Source: Bettongia penicillata ogilbyi | Lineage: Eukaryota > Chordata > Mammalia > Diprotodontia > Potoroidae | Assembly: GCA_023548195.1 (NCBI GenBank) | Contig: JAJHZJ010000531.1 | Location: 7,985,900-8,049,899, forward strand | Direction: 5' to 3' | Length of the DNA: 64,000 nt | Shown here: piece by piece, positions 1 through 11,701 of the stretch | Layout of the letters: each line of letters begins with the position of its first letter | How positions within the stretch are numbered: position 1 is the stretch's first letter | Made by a program: the position numbers and the translations under genes | The notes under the pieces: model-generated | What the model saw: the letters and a program-made list of their open reading frames with translations, nothing else | Database searches by the model: none | What the model was told of the DNA's origin: nothing

Positions 1-863
1 TGGGGAACTTCAACCTCCCTCTCTCTGAACTTGATAAATCTAACCTCAAAATAAACAAGAAAGAAGGTAAGGAGGTAAATTACACTCTGGATAAGGTAGA
101 TATGATAGATCTCTGGAGAAAATTGAATGGGAATAGAAAGAAATATACCTTTTTCTCAGGGGTACATGGAACATATACAAAAACTGACCATACAAAAAAC
201 ATCACAATCCAGTGCATAAAGGCAGAGATAGTCAATGTATCCTTCTCAGATCATACTGCAATAAAAATTATATGTAATAAAAGACCATGGAAAGACAAGC
301 CAAAAATTAATTGAAAACTAAGTAATCTAATCCTAAAGAATGAGTGGGTTAAACAATAAATCATAGAAATAATCAACAACTTCATTCAAGAGAATGACAA
401 TAATGAGACAACCTTCCAAATCTTATGGGATACTGCAAAAGCAGTTCTTAGGGGAAGTTTTATATCTTTCAGTGCCTACATGAATAAAATACAGAAATAG
501 GAGATCAACAAATTGGGCATGCAGTTGAAAAAACTAGAAAAAGAACAAATTGAAACTCTCCAAGTAAATGCCAAATTAGAAATACTGAAAACCAAAGGAG
601 AGATTAATAAAATTGAAATTAAGAAAACTATTGAACTAATAAATAAAACTACGAGTTGGTTTTATGAAAAAAAAATTGTAAACTTTGGTCAATTTGATTA
701 AAAAAGAAAGAAGAAAACCAAATTACTAATATCAAAAATGAAAAAGATGAACTCACCTCCAACAAGGAGGAAATTAAAACAATAATTAGAAATTACATTG
801 CCCAACTGTATGTCCATAACTGGCAATCTAAATGAGATACAGGAATATTTTTAAAACTACAAA

Positions 864-1800
864 TTGCCCAGATTAACAGAAAAGGAAGTTGAATATTTAA
901 ATAACCCCATCTCAGAAAAAGATATTGAACAAGCCATCAATGAACTTCCTAGGAAAAAATCTCCAGGGCCAGATGTATTTACAAGTGAATTCTATCAAAT
1001 ATTTAAAGAACAGTTAATTCCAATATTATATAGACTATTTGGGAAAATTGGGAAAGGAGTCCTACCAAATTCTTTTTATGATACAAATATGGTTCTGATG
1101 CCTAAACCAAGAAGAGCCAAAACAGAGAAAAAAATTTACAGACCAATTTCTCTAATGAATATAGATGCAAAAATTTGAAATAAGCTATTAGAAAAAAAGA
1201 ATACTGCAACTTATCATGAGAATAATACGTTATGATCAGGTAGGATTTATACCAGGAATGCAGGAGTGGTTCAATATTAGGAAAACTATCAGCATTATTG
1301 ATCGTATCAACAACAAAACTAACGGAAACCACATAATTATCTCAATAGATGAGAGAAAAGCTTTTGACAAGGTACAACATCCACTCCTATGGAAAACACT
1401 GGAGAGCATAGGAATATATGGAACTTTCCATAAAATAATGATCAGTATCTACCTAAAACCATCAGCAAGCATTATATGTAATGGGTATAAGCTATGTGCA
1501 TTTCCAATAAGATCAGGAGTGAAACAAAAATGTCCGTTATCACCACTGTAATTCAATGTGGTACTAGAAATATTAGCTCTAGCAATAAGAGAAGAAAAAG
1601 TAATTGAAGGAATTAGAGTAGGCAAAGAAGAAACTAAGTTATCACTCTTTGCAGATGAAATGATGATATAGTTAGAGAATCCCAGAAATTCAAGTAAAAA
1701 ACTATTTGAAATAATAAACAACTTTGGCAAAATTGCAGGTTGCAAAATAAACCCAGATAAATCATCTGCATTTCTATATATTACTAACAAAGCCCAGCAG
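864..1800 (+). pseudogene. L1 ORF2 reverse-transcriptase domain, inactivated
   Basis: Translated pieces match the RT fingers and palm of L1 ORF2: SPGPD and FYQIFK near 960-1010, [12 protein letters not shown] near 1140-1177, QVGFIPGMQ near 1238, and SIDERKAFDKVQHP near 1341-1382. The catalytic box appears as LFADE at 1645-1659 rather than the usual FADD, and a TAG follows at 1669. At 1549 a stop replaces the codon expected after the SPL of the palm. The domain cannot be functional. Confidence 0.9.
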
Positions 1801-2420
1801 CAAGAGATAGAAAGAGAAATCCCATTTAAAGCTATTGTAGATACTTTAAAATATCTGAGATTCTACCTGCCAAAACAAACCCAGGGACTATATGAACATA
1901 ATTACAAAACACTTTTTGTACAAATAAAGTCAGATCTAAGTAAGTGGAAAACCATCAGTTGCTTATGGGTAGGCCGAGAAAATATAATAAAAATGACAAT
2001 TCTACCTAAATTAATTTTCTTGTTCAGTGTCATACCAAACAGACTACCAGATAATTATTTTCTACAGCAAGAAAAAATAATATCAGAACTTATCTGGAAG
2101 AACAAAAGGTCCAGAATATCAAGGGAACTAATGAAAAGAAATGCTAGGAAAGGTGGCCTAGCTCTACCAGATCTCAAATTGTATTATAAAGCAACAATTA
2201 TCAAAACTGCTAGGTACTGGCTAAGAAACAGAAGGGTAGACCAGGGGAATATGCTAGGTACTCAAGACACAGTAGTCAACGAATATAGCAATCTACTGTT
2301 TGATAAACCCAAGGACCTCAGTTTCTGGTATGAGAACTCATTGTTTGACAAAAATTGCTGGGAAAACTGGATAATACTGTGGGGGAAACTGGACAGAGAC
2401 CAATGCCTGACATTGTACAC

Positions 2421-2435
2421 AAGAATAAAGTCCAA
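2421..2435 (+). repeat. Target-site duplication, left copy
   Basis: The 15 bases aagaataaagtccaa occur here and again at 5348-5362, directly flanking the half-L1 at 2436-5347. The second copy lies just after an A-rich tail. This is the expected signature of target-primed reverse transcription and fixes both ends of the insertion. Confidence 0.95.
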
Positions 2436-3211
2436 GGAGCGTGGAGCCAAGATGGCAGAGTAAAAAGACACACATATGCAGGGTCTCCTCACACAACCCA
2501 TAAAATACTTGTAGAGAGGGACTCTCAACAAATTCTGGAGCAGCAGAAGTGGAGAACAACAGAGTGGAAGAGATTTCCAGCCCAGGGTGACCTGAAAGGC
2601 CCAGAGGAAACATCTGTTGCACCAAACGTGGAGCAGAGCCCAAAACAGTCTTGGCCACGCAGTGGAGCTCGGGAACAGCCCTTGGGGGCAAAATCCCCAG
2701 TCACGGAATCCCCAGTCCCAGTAACAGCAGTTTCCAGATCCCTCAACCCACAGGCACCAAAAGTCAGTTACAGGAATTTTTCAGCTGGCCAGGAAAGGAG
2801 AAGGGCCTTCCCATGACTCCGGCAGCAGGCAGCCACCTCAGAGGCCACATTGCAGGTACAGCAGCTAGATCCATTGTTGGAGCACAAAAATCCTGGGGGC
2901 ACTGAGGAGCTGATTCTTGCCTCCTCCCTGTGTGGAGGCCCTGGGTGAGCTGGTCTTTGTCTCACATTGAATGGCAGCCCTGCCCATGCAGCTTATCTGA
3001 AAATCAGCCCCCAGTGCTGACTTGGCAGAACTGGAGGCCCGGTAACTGTGGAGAGGTAGCTGCTAAGATTCTGGGCACAAAGGTCCCTCTCTGTGTCCAG
3101 ACCAGTACATGTTTGATTGTGCCACCTTAGAGGAACTGAGATCTCACAGATTCTCAGAGTATAACCTACTCTTGACAAAGGACACAAAAATCAAGTAACT
3201 GGTTGGGGAAA

Positions 3212-4303
3212 ATGCCCAAAAAGGGGTAAAAAAATAAGACTATAGAAGGTTACTTTCTTGGTGAACAGATATCTTCTCTCATCCTTTTGGATGAGGAAGA
3301 ACAATGCTTACCATCAGGGAAAGACATAAAAGTCAAGGCTTTTATATCCCAAACATCCAAAATAAATATTCAATGGGCTCAGACCATGGAAGAGCTCAAA
3401 AAGAGGATTTTGAAAATCAAGTTAGACAGGTGGAGGAAAAACTGGGAAGAGAAATGAGAGAGATGCAAGAAAAGTATGAAAAACGGGTCAATACCTTGCT
3501 AAAGGAGACCCAAAAAAATGTTAAAGAAAATAACACCTTGAAAAATAGGCTAACTCAATTGGCAAAAGAGGCTCAAAAAGCCAAGGAGGAGAAGAATGCT
3601 TTCAAAAGCAGAATTAGCCTAATGGAAAAGGAGGTTCAAAAGCTCACTGAAGAAAATAGTTCTTTTGAAATTAGAATGGAACAGATGGAGGCTCATGACT
3701 TTATGAGAAACCAAGAAATCACAAAATAAAACCAAAAGAATGAAAAAATGGAAGAGAATGTGAAATATCTCATTGGAAAAACAACTGACCTGGGAAATAG
3801 ATCCAGGAGAGACAATTTAAAAATTATGGGACTACCTGAAAGCCATGATCAAAAAAGGAGCCTAGACATCATCTTTCATAAAATTATCAAGGAAAACTGC
3901 CCTGATATTCTACAACCAGAGGGCAAAATAAGTATTCAAGGAATCCATCGATCACTGCCTGAAAGAGATCCAAAAAGAGAAACTCCTAGGAACATTGTGG
4001 CCAAATTCCAGCATTCCCAGGTCAAGGAGAAAATATTGCAAGCAGCTAGAAAGAAACAATTCCAGTATTGTGGAAATACAATCAGGATAACACAAGATCT
4101 AGCAGCTTCTACATTAAGGGATCTAAAGGCTTGGAATATGATATTCCAGAAGTCAAAGGAAATAGGACTAAAACCAAGAATCACCTACCTAGCAAAATCC
4201 CCTAATACTTCAGGGAAAGAAAATTTCAATGAAATAGAGGACTTTCAAGCATTCTTGATGAAAAGCTGAAAAGAAAATTTGACTTTCAACCACAAGAACA
4301 TAG
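3212..4303 (+). pseudogene. Half-L1 ORF1 (RNA-binding protein), broken copy 1
   Basis: This is the ORF1 frame of the half-L1, equivalent to the intact 366-codon copy at 14270-15370. ORF1 proteins coat L1 RNA as trimers and act as nucleic-acid chaperones. Visible parts are the coiled coil (EEKLGREMREMQEKYEK, about 3433-3483), the RRM-like part (RRDNLKIMGLPE, about 3808-3843) and the C-terminal part (KETPRN-like, then ARKKQFQYCGNTIR, about 4048-4086). It is inactivated by TAA at codon 6 (about 3227), a frameshift near 3405, TAA at 3727 and a frameshift near the C terminus after 4260. Confidence 0.9.
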
Positions 4304-4435
4304 AGAAGCATGAAAAGGTAAACAGCAAAGAGAAGTCATAAGGGATTTACTAAAGTTGAACTGTTTACATTCCTACGTGGAAAGACAATATTTGTAACTC
4401 TTGAAACTTTTTTTGGTATCTGGGTGGTTGATGGG

Positions 4436-4438
<3 letters not shown>

Positions 4439-4482
<44 letters not shown>

Positions 4483-4488
4483 ACACAG
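4439..4488. repeat. AC-dinucleotide microsatellite inside half-L1 3' UTR
   Basis: This is a nearly perfect AC run that continues into agagagacagagag. The same dinucleotide tract sits at the equivalent place of the minus-strand half-L1 copies (9820-9856, and degenerated near 14080-14135), so it belongs to the element. Confidence 0.95.
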
Positions 4489-5347
4489 AGAGACAGAGAG
4501 CACAGGGTGAATTGAATAGGATGGAATCATATCTTAAAATAATGAAATTAAGCAGTGAGAGAGAAATATATTGGGAGGAGAAAGGGAGAAATAGAATGGG
4601 GCAAATTATTTCTCATAAAAGAGAAAAGTAAAAGACTTTTCAGTGGAGGGAAAAAGGGTAGGGTGAGAGAAAAAATGTGAAGCTTACTCTCATCACATTT
4701 AATTGAAGGAAGGAATAAAATGCACACTCCCTTTGGTATGAAAACCTATCTTACAATACAGGATAGTCGGGGAAAAGGGGATAAGCAGGATAAGCAGGGT
4801 GGGGAGGAGGCAGTGGGAGGAGGGAGCAATCTTGGGGAGAGATAGGATCCAAAGAGAGTATAGAAGCGTTGGGGGGCAGGATAGGATGGAGGGAAATATA
4901 GTTAGTCTTACACAGCATGACTATTATGGAAGTCATTAGAAAAACTAAACAGATATGGCCTGTATTGAATTGCTTGCCTTCCCAAAGAGAATGGGTGGGG
5001 AGGGAGGGATGAAGAGATGCTGGAACTCAAAGTTTTAAAAACAATTGTTGTGTATTGTTCTTGCAACTAGGAAATAAGAAATACAAGTAATGGGGTATAG
5101 AAATTTATCTTGCCCTTCAGGACGAAAGAGGATGGGCATAAGGGAAGGGATTGATGTTAGAAGGGAGGACAGATTGGTGATAGGGGCAATTAGAATGCTC
5201 AGCATTTTGGCGTGGAGGGAGGGGAGAAATGGGGAGAAAATTTGGAACTGAAAGTTTTGTGGAAATGGATGCTGAAAACTTAAATAAATAAATTTAAATA
5301 CAAAAATAATAATAAAATTTAAAACATAAAAAAACTAATATAAAAAA

Positions 5348-6645
5348 AAGAATAAAGTCCAAATGGGTACATGATCTAGGTATAAAGACTGATACTATAA
5401 ACAAATTAGGGGAGCAAGGAATAGTATATTTGTCAGATTTATGGAGAATGAAGAAACTCTTGACCAAACAAGAGATAGAGAACATTATGAAGAACAAAAT
5501 AGATAATTATGATTACATTAAATTGAAAAGTTTTTGCACAATGAAAACCAAAGCAACTAAGATTAGAAGAGAAGCGGAAAACTGGGAAAGAATTTTTATA
5601 ACTAGACTCTGTAATAGAGTCTTCATTTTCTAAAATATGTAGAGAATTGAGTCAAATTTACAGGAATACAAGTCATTCCCCAACTGATGAGTAGTCAAAG
5701 GATATGAACAGGCAGTTTTCAGAGGAAGAAATTAAAGTTATCTATAATCATATGAAAATATAATCTAAATCCCTACTGATTAGAGAGATGCAAATCAAAA
5801 CAACTCTGAGGTACATCACACCTATCATATTGGCTAACATGACAAAACAGGAACATGATCAATGTTGGAGAAGATGAGGGAGAATTGGAACACTAATTCA
5901 TTGTTGGTGCAGTTGTGAGCTGATCCAACCATTATGGAAAGCAATTTGGAACTATTCTCAAAGGGCTACAAAAATGTTCATACCCTTTGACCCAGCAATA
6001 TCACTTCTAAGGCTGAGCCACCTGTATAAAAATATCTATAGCAGCTCTCTTTCTGGTGGCTAAAAAGTGGAAATCAAGGGGATGCCCATCAATTGGGGAA
6101 AGGCTGAACAAGTTGTGGTATATGAATGTAATAGAATACTATTGTGCTATAAAAAATGATGAACAAGAAGACTTCAGAGAGGAAGGACTTATATGAACTG
6201 ATGCTGTGGGAAAAGAGCAGAACCAGGAGAACTTTGTCACAGCAACAACCAGTGTGTGAGGAATTTTTCTGGTAGACTTAGTGCTTCACATCAATGCAAA
6301 GACCTAAAAAATTCCCAGTGGACCCGAGGCAAAATGCCTTACACATTCAGAGAAAGAACCACAGAATTGGATCACAGAATGAAGCAGACTATTTTCTCTT
6401 GTGTTATGTTTTGTTTTGTTTTATGGTTTTTCCCACTCATTTTAATTCTTCTACAAAAGATGACGAAGGTGAAAATGTATTTAATAGGAATGAATGCATA
6501 GAACCTAAATAAGATTGCACACTGTCTCAGGGACAGAGTGGGGAGGGAGGGGTGAAGAAAGTAGAGGGAGGGGGAAAAGTCTAAGATATATGGAAGTGAT
6601 TGCAGAAAACTGAAAACAAATAAAATAATTTAAAAAAGAAATGAT
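5348..6645 (+). mobile_element. L1 retrotransposon, ORF2 C-terminus and 3' UTR (second segment)
   Basis: This continues the L1 of 1-2435 after the half-L1 insertion; the sequence resumes through the duplicated target site. It encodes the ORF2 C-terminal region (WKAIWN...MFIPFDPAISLL near 5936-6010 and KGMPINWGKAEQ near 6079-6115), with several stops. A 3' UTR with a G-rich stretch near 6540-6575 follows, and it ends in an A-rich tail near 6620-6645. It is non-functional. Confidence 0.92.
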
Positions 6646-6649
6646 TCAG

Positions 6650-6690
6650 AGTGAAGGAAGCAGAGGCAAGAACACAATATATACATATCC

Positions 6691-6721
<31 letters not shown>

Positions 6722-7088
6722 AGTGAGTGATAACTACAGTGTAAATGGAAAGAAAACCAAAGGACAAAATATTTCAAGAATGAATGCAACAAAATTATAA
6801 AGATCAATCATGAATCCAGTGAAGTGATATGAGAGAACATTTTTAACCCACCCCATTCATGGAAGTGGGAAGTCCAAAAGCATTACACATTTCACATGTT
6901 CTTGGACCTTTTCAATGTATTCATCAGTTGTGCTGATTTTTTTCCTTTTATTTTTTTCTTTTACAAAAAAGACTGTTTGTTATATGGGATGACTCTCTGA
7001 AATGGGGAAGGAGAAAGGATAGTGAAGATAACTATGATAGTCTTTATAAAAAAGGCCATAAATAAAACTTAATTAAAAGGAAATAAAA
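6650..7088 (+). mobile_element. Older LINE 3' end (L1-type, family unresolved)
   Basis: Non-coding sequence starts at about gaagcagaggcaagaac and ends in aataaaacttaattaaaagg. The layout resembles the LINE 3' ends at 24170-24475 and 36850-37257: a T-rich block, then a phrase like ggatg.ctctctg..a.gggga, then an A-rich end. A GT microsatellite lies inside it. Confidence 0.55.
6694..6730. repeat. GT microsatellite
   Basis: A (GT)n run grades into gagtgagtga. It is a simple sequence repeat embedded in an old LINE 3' end. Confidence 0.95.
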
Positions 7089-7919
7089 TTTTAGGACTCT
7101 TACTAAAACAATTGACATCATCTTTTCTTTTAAAATCATCTCTACATTTTGATTCAGTACAATGGGCATTTATCAATGAATACCAAGCAAAGCCTCCCAA
7201 TCCCAGAGAAGAAGTAACAAAATCACACAATAGTGTTATTTCAATGGATGATATATCACTTTCCATTTCTATAGTTAAGATATTAAAAAAGGGATGTGCT
7301 TTATGATAGTAGAGTCCCAAAATTGTTCAATGCATTTCACCTGTTTTATTGCACCTTATCAATGACTTCATTTACATTTATTCAATTCTATATAGTACTT
7401 TTTAACTCTACTTTCTTTACTCTGCATCTCTTCGTGCAAATTCTTCACATATTCTCTGAATTCTTCCCATTGATCTTCTTATAAGCAATAAGAGTCTGTT
7501 GCATTCATGTACTATAAATGTCCAGCTATTCCTTAGTCATTAGTAAAATATATTTTGTTTCTAACTTATTTATCACAAATACAAAGTCTTCAGTACTATA
7601 GTGTAAGTGTGACATTATACTGTTTATTGAGTGAATTAGTGAATCTAATGAAAGAGATTCCTATACCTTCCACTACACTCAATTCTGACCTCTCTCACTC
7701 TAAGCAGATAATATGACTACTGATATGTACAGCTGTACCTATGTCCAACTTGCTATACTGGAGACTTCAGAAAATTTCCCCTTGGATAAAATATAGAGCA
7801 CTCTTTTAGTTGAGCTTAGTTGAACTCATTCATTCAGTATTACCTGGTATATATTCTCCTACATATGTCTTCTCTAATTTGTTTTGCTTTCAACTTGAGT
7901 AAATTGACTTATTTGCTAA
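7089..7919. other. AT-rich stretch with no recognised feature
   Basis: There is no gene, SINE or LINE match I can support here. Short chance frames on both strands (up to 83 codons near 7069-7320) have no family resemblance. It is probably old unique or heavily decayed sequence between two L1 copies. Confidence 0.5.
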
Positions 7920-8985
7920 AAACAAACAAATAAAACAAAATACTAAAAATATCTATGCACCAAATAGTATAACAGTATCTAAATTCTTAAAGGAAAAGTC
8001 AAATGATTTATAGGGGGAAATAGGCAGTAAAACTATAATAATGGGAGACTTCAGTGTACCTATTTCAAATCTAGATAAATTTAATGGAAAAAAAAGAAAC
8101 AAAAAAGAAATGAAGGACCTGAATAGAATTTTAGAAAGTTCAATATGACAGAACTATGGAGAATATTGATTAGGATTAGAAAATATACTGATTTCTCAGA
8201 TGTTCATGACATCTTCATAAAAACTCAATATGTATTAAGGCCTAAAAACCTCATAAGCAAATGCTTAAAATGCAAATTGTAAAAACCACAATGTAATAAA
8301 AATTCATTAAGTGACCTTTGAAGAAAGGATGAAAATTAATGGGGAGCTAAATTATTTAATCCTAAAGAATGGGTAGGTCAAGGAACAAATTATAGAAAAA
8401 AAATTTCATTAAAGACAATGTCAACGTAAGACAACAAACCAAAATTGGGGAATATAGCCAAAGTAGGACTTAAAAGAGAATCTTTTATATACTATATCTC
8501 TAAGCTCTTTCATCAATAGAAAAGAAAAGAGAAATCAAAGAATTGGGCATGAAGGGAGAGAAAACACTAAAAACCCCAACAAATTTGAAAAACTCAAACC
8601 CCAAAATAGAAATCCTAAAAAAATCAAGAGATGCTAACAAAATTGAAATGAAAAATTATTGAAATAATAAATAAAACTTTGAGCTTGTTCTTTGAAAAAA
8701 TAAACAAAACAGATAAGTCATTAACTAATTTGATTTTCAGAAAGAAAGAAGAAAAGCAAATTACAGCATCATAAATGAGAAAAATGAATTTACAACCAAT
8801 TTAGAAATAAAGGAAATTATTCAGTTATTTCAGACAACTATATGCCAATAAAACTGATGATCTCAATGAAATGGATGAATATAGACAAAATATAAAACAC
8901 TCAGATGAAGAGAACAGGAAATAAAGTACTTAAATAGCTTTATCTTAAAAAAAGAAATTAATCAAACCATAATTGAATTCTTTTT
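7920..8985 (+). mobile_element. L1 retrotransposon copy 2, ORF2 endonuclease to early RT (first segment)
   Basis: Decayed L1 ORF2 can be read as an endonuclease part (IYAPNS near 7950, MGDFSVPISNLDKFNG near 8041-8088), then the linker up to the start of the RT region (KEIIQLFQTTICQ-like near 8811). Multiple stops and frameshifts are present. The L1 is 5'-truncated near 7920. It is cut at about 8970-8985 by a stack of insertions and resumes at 16181. Confidence 0.85.
8970..8985 (+). repeat. Target-site duplication, left copy, half-L1 copy 2
   Basis: The 16 bases taattgaattcttttt recur at 11686-11701 on the other side of the minus-strand half-L1. A related 13-mer, tacttgaattctt, stands at 16182-16194 where the L1 host sequence resumes. 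Confidence 0.85.
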
Positions 8986-9816
8986 CTTATAAATTTATTT
9001 ATTAAACTTTTTACATGCATTTTCACAAAATTTTGGGTTCCAAATTTTTTCCCCATTGATTGCCTCCCCCCACCCCAATACACTGAGCATTCTAATTTCC
9101 TCTATCACCAATTTGCCCTCTCTTCTATCATCCCTCCCTTCTCTTGTCCCCATCTTCTCTTTTGTCCTGTAGACCCAGATAACTTTCTATTCCCCATTAC
9201 CTGTTTTTCTTATTTCCTAGCAGCAAGAACAATACTCAACAGTTGTTCCTAAAACTTTGAGTTCCAAATTCTCCCCATCCCTCCCTCCCCACCCATTCCC
9301 TTTGGGAAGGCAGGCAATTCAATATGGGCCATATCTGTGTAGTTTTGCAAATGACTAATATAATAATCGTGTTGTGTAAGACTAACTATATTTCCCTCCA
9401 TCCTATCCTGCCCCCTTTGTTTCTATTCTCTCTTTTGATCCTGTCCCTCCCCAAGTGTTGACTTCAAATTGCTCCCTCCTCCCATTACCCTCCCTTCCAT
9501 CATTCCCCCAACCCTGCTTATCTCCTTCTCCCCAACTTTCCTGTATTGTAAGATAGGTTTTCATACCAAAATGAGTGTGCATTTTATTCCTTCCTTTAGT
9601 CGAATGTGATGAGAGTAAACTTCATGTTTTCTCTCAGCTGTCCTCTTTTTCCCTCCACTAAAAAGTCTCCTGCTTGCCTCTTCTGTGAGAGATAATTTGC
9701 CCCATTCCATTTCACCCTCTCTCCTCCCAATATATTTCTCTCTCACAGTTTACCTTAATTTTTTTAAGATATGATCCCATCCTGTTCAATTCACTCTGTG
9801 CTCTCTGTCTCTGTGT

Positions 9817-9819
<3 letters not shown>

Positions 9820-9856
<37 letters not shown>
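9820..9856. repeat. GT microsatellite inside half-L1 copy 2
   Basis: A (GT)n tract reads as (AC)n on the element's strand. It has the same relative position as the tract at 4439-4488 in copy 1. Confidence 0.95.
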
Positions 9857-9859
<3 letters not shown>

Positions 9860-9993
9860 ATCCCACCAACTACCCAGATACTGAAAAATTTCAAGAGTTA
9901 CAAATATTGTCTTTCCATGTAGAAATGTAAACTGTTCAACTTTAGTAAGTCCCTTATGACTTCTCTTTACTGTTTACCTTTTCATGCTTCTTT

Positions 9994-11070
9994 TCATTCT
10001 TGTGTTTGAAAGTCAAATTTTCTTTTCAGCTCTGGTCTTTTCATCAAGAATGCTTGAAAGTCCTCTATTTCATTGAAAGACCATTTTTTCCCCCTGAAAT
10101 ATTCTACTCAGTTTTGCTGGGTAGCTGATTCTTGGTTTGAGTCCTAGTTTCTTTGACTTCTGGAATATCCTATTCTACGCCCTTTGATCCCTTAATGTAG
10201 AAGCTGCTAGATCTTGAGTTATCCTGATGGTATTTCCACAATACTGGAATTGTTTCTTTCTAGCTGCTGGCAATATTTTCTCCTTGACCTGGGAATTCTG
10301 GAATTTGGCCACAATGTTCCTAGGAGTTTCTCTTTGTGGATCTCTTTCAGGCGGTGATCGATGGATTCCTTCAATACTTATTTTGCCCTCTGGTTCTAGA
10401 ATATCAGGGCAGTTTTCCTTGATAATTTCATGGAAGATGATGTCTAGACTCTTTTTTTGATAATGACTTTCAGGTAGTCCCATAATTTTTAAATTGTCTC
10501 TCCTGGATCTATTTTCCAGGTCAGTTGTTTTTCCAATGAGATATTTCACATTCTCTTCCATTTTTTCATTCTTTTGATTTTGTTTTATGATTTCTTGGTT
10601 TCTCAGAAAGTCATTAGCCTCTATCTGCTCCATTCTAATTTTGAGAGAACTATTTTCTTCAGTGAGCTTTTGAACCTCTTTTTCCATTTGGCTAATTCTG
10701 CTTTTGAAAGCATTCTTCTCCTCCTTGGCTTTTTGAAACTCTTTTTCCAATTGAGTGAGCCTATTTTTCAAGGTGTTATTTTCTTCAGCATTTTGGGGTC
10801 TCCTTTAGCAAGGTATTGACCTGCTTTTCATGCTTTTCTTTCATCTTCCTCCACCTGTCTAACTTGATTTTCAAAATCCTTTTTGAGCTCTTCCATGGCC
10901 TGAGCCGATTGGATATCTATTTTGGATGTTTGGGATACAGAGGCCTTGACTTCTATGTCTTTCCCTGATGGTAAGCATTGTTCTTCCTCATCTGAAAGGA
11001 AAGGAGGAAATATCTGTTCACAAACAAAGTAGCCTTCTATGGTCTTATTTTTTTTTCCTTTTCTGGGCAT
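9994..11070 (-). pseudogene. Half-L1 ORF1, broken copy 2
   Basis: The start codon is at 11070 (MPRKGKKNKTIEG). The N-terminal frame runs to 10828. After a frameshift and loss of part of the coiled coil near 10800-10830 (the GREMREMQEKYEK stretch is missing) the main frame continues 10771-10175. It includes NRSRRDNLKIMGLPE and PRNIVAKFQNSQVKEKIL, and then stops early (AASTLRDQRA then stop). The remaining C-terminal codons are out of frame down to 9994. It is inactive, but closer to the intact copy than copy 1 in several stretches. Confidence 0.9.
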
Positions 11071-11685
11071 TTTCCCAGGCAGTTACTTGAATTCTGAGAT
11101 TCCTCTCCACCCCTCCCTCACTAATGCTTGGGGTCTGTGATTCAAATGCTGCTTTCAGCAGGGGTGGGGATGCTATTCAGTGGGATTAAGTTCGGGGGGC
11201 AGGGCTGCCTCACAGGGCTCAGTTCCTTCAGGGGCTTTATTCGGAGACCTTCAACAGTGGAGCTCCTGCCTGCTTTGGAAGCCCCTGGCCGCTGCTTCCT
11301 CCTGAGGGGGCCTGAGTTATGGAGACACCCAGTGCCCCTCTTGGCCAGCCCAGAAGTCTCTCTCACTCATCTGTAGCACCCGTGGGTGGAGGGACCTTTG
11401 CTGCCCCCGGAGATTCTGTCCCTGAAGCCTGCTCGGATCTGCTCCTCTCAGGGCTGCGTGGCCAAGGCAGGGCTGGGCTCTGCTCCAGGTCCAGTGGGTG
11501 ACAGACCTTTGGTGTCAGTTTTTCAGGGCTCTATCTAACAGAAATCTCCTTCACTCCATTGCTGTATGGCTTCCAATGCTCCAGAACCCATTGGGAGTTC
11601 TTTTTGTAGGTAATTTATGGGCTGTGGGTTCGGAGCTAGCATATGTGAATCTTTCTACTCCACCATCTTGGCTCCTCCCCCACCG
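11071..11685 (-). promoter_or_regulatory. Half-L1 copy 2 5' UTR (presumed internal promoter)
   Basis: This is a GC-richer stretch between ORF1 and the 5' end of the element. In L1-type elements the 5' UTR carries the internal Pol II promoter, and that role is inferred here. It is homologous to 2436-3211 and 15371-16180. Confidence 0.6.
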
Positions 11686-11701
11686 TAATTGAATTCTTTT
11701 T

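Larger units (their letters stand above)
1..2435 (+). mobile_element. L1 retrotransposon, ORF2 part (first segment, 5' end outside window)
   Basis: This is a degenerate L1 ORF2 running off the left edge. The first 300 bases encode the end of the AP-type endonuclease domain (GDFN at the very start, later YTFF...HGTY.K.DH). Positions 864-1800 encode the reverse-transcriptase domain (SPGPD..TSEFYQ, then [12 protein letters not shown]). The family normally nicks DNA at T-rich sites and reverse-transcribes its own RNA. Many stops and frameshifts break the frame, for example a TGA at about 1177 and a stop at 1669. It is interrupted at 2435 by a half-L1 and resumes at 5348. It is a dead copy. Confidence 0.93.
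2436..5347 (+). mobile_element. Half-L1 (HAL1-like) element, copy 1, full length
   Basis: This insertion of about 2.9 kb begins with a G-rich 5' UTR containing gagccaagatggc at about 2444, as marsupial L1-type elements do. It has ORF1 at about 3212-4303, then a purine-rich 3' UTR of about 1 kb with an internal AC microsatellite, and an A-rich tail at about 5280-5347. There is no endonuclease or reverse-transcriptase sequence between ORF1 and the tail. ORF1-only L1 derivatives are known as HAL1, and I assign it to that class from this layout. It sits in sense orientation within L1 ORF2. Confidence 0.88.
8986..11685 (-). mobile_element. Half-L1 (HAL1-like) element, copy 2, full length
   Basis: The element is inverted relative to the window. 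Its A-rich tail lies at the left (about 8986-9040). The 3' UTR runs about 9040-9993 with a GT/AC microsatellite, a broken ORF1 lies at 9994-11070, and the G-rich 5' UTR ends at 11685 with the inverted ccatcttggctcc start motif at about 11663. A 16-bp target duplication flanks it. No RT sequence is present. It is inserted in L1 copy 2. Confidence 0.88.

Noticed and set aside
2355..2816. 153-codon open frame on the plus strand
   Set aside because: It starts in decayed L1 ORF2 and crosses the boundary into the half-L1 5' UTR, so it is a chance frame.
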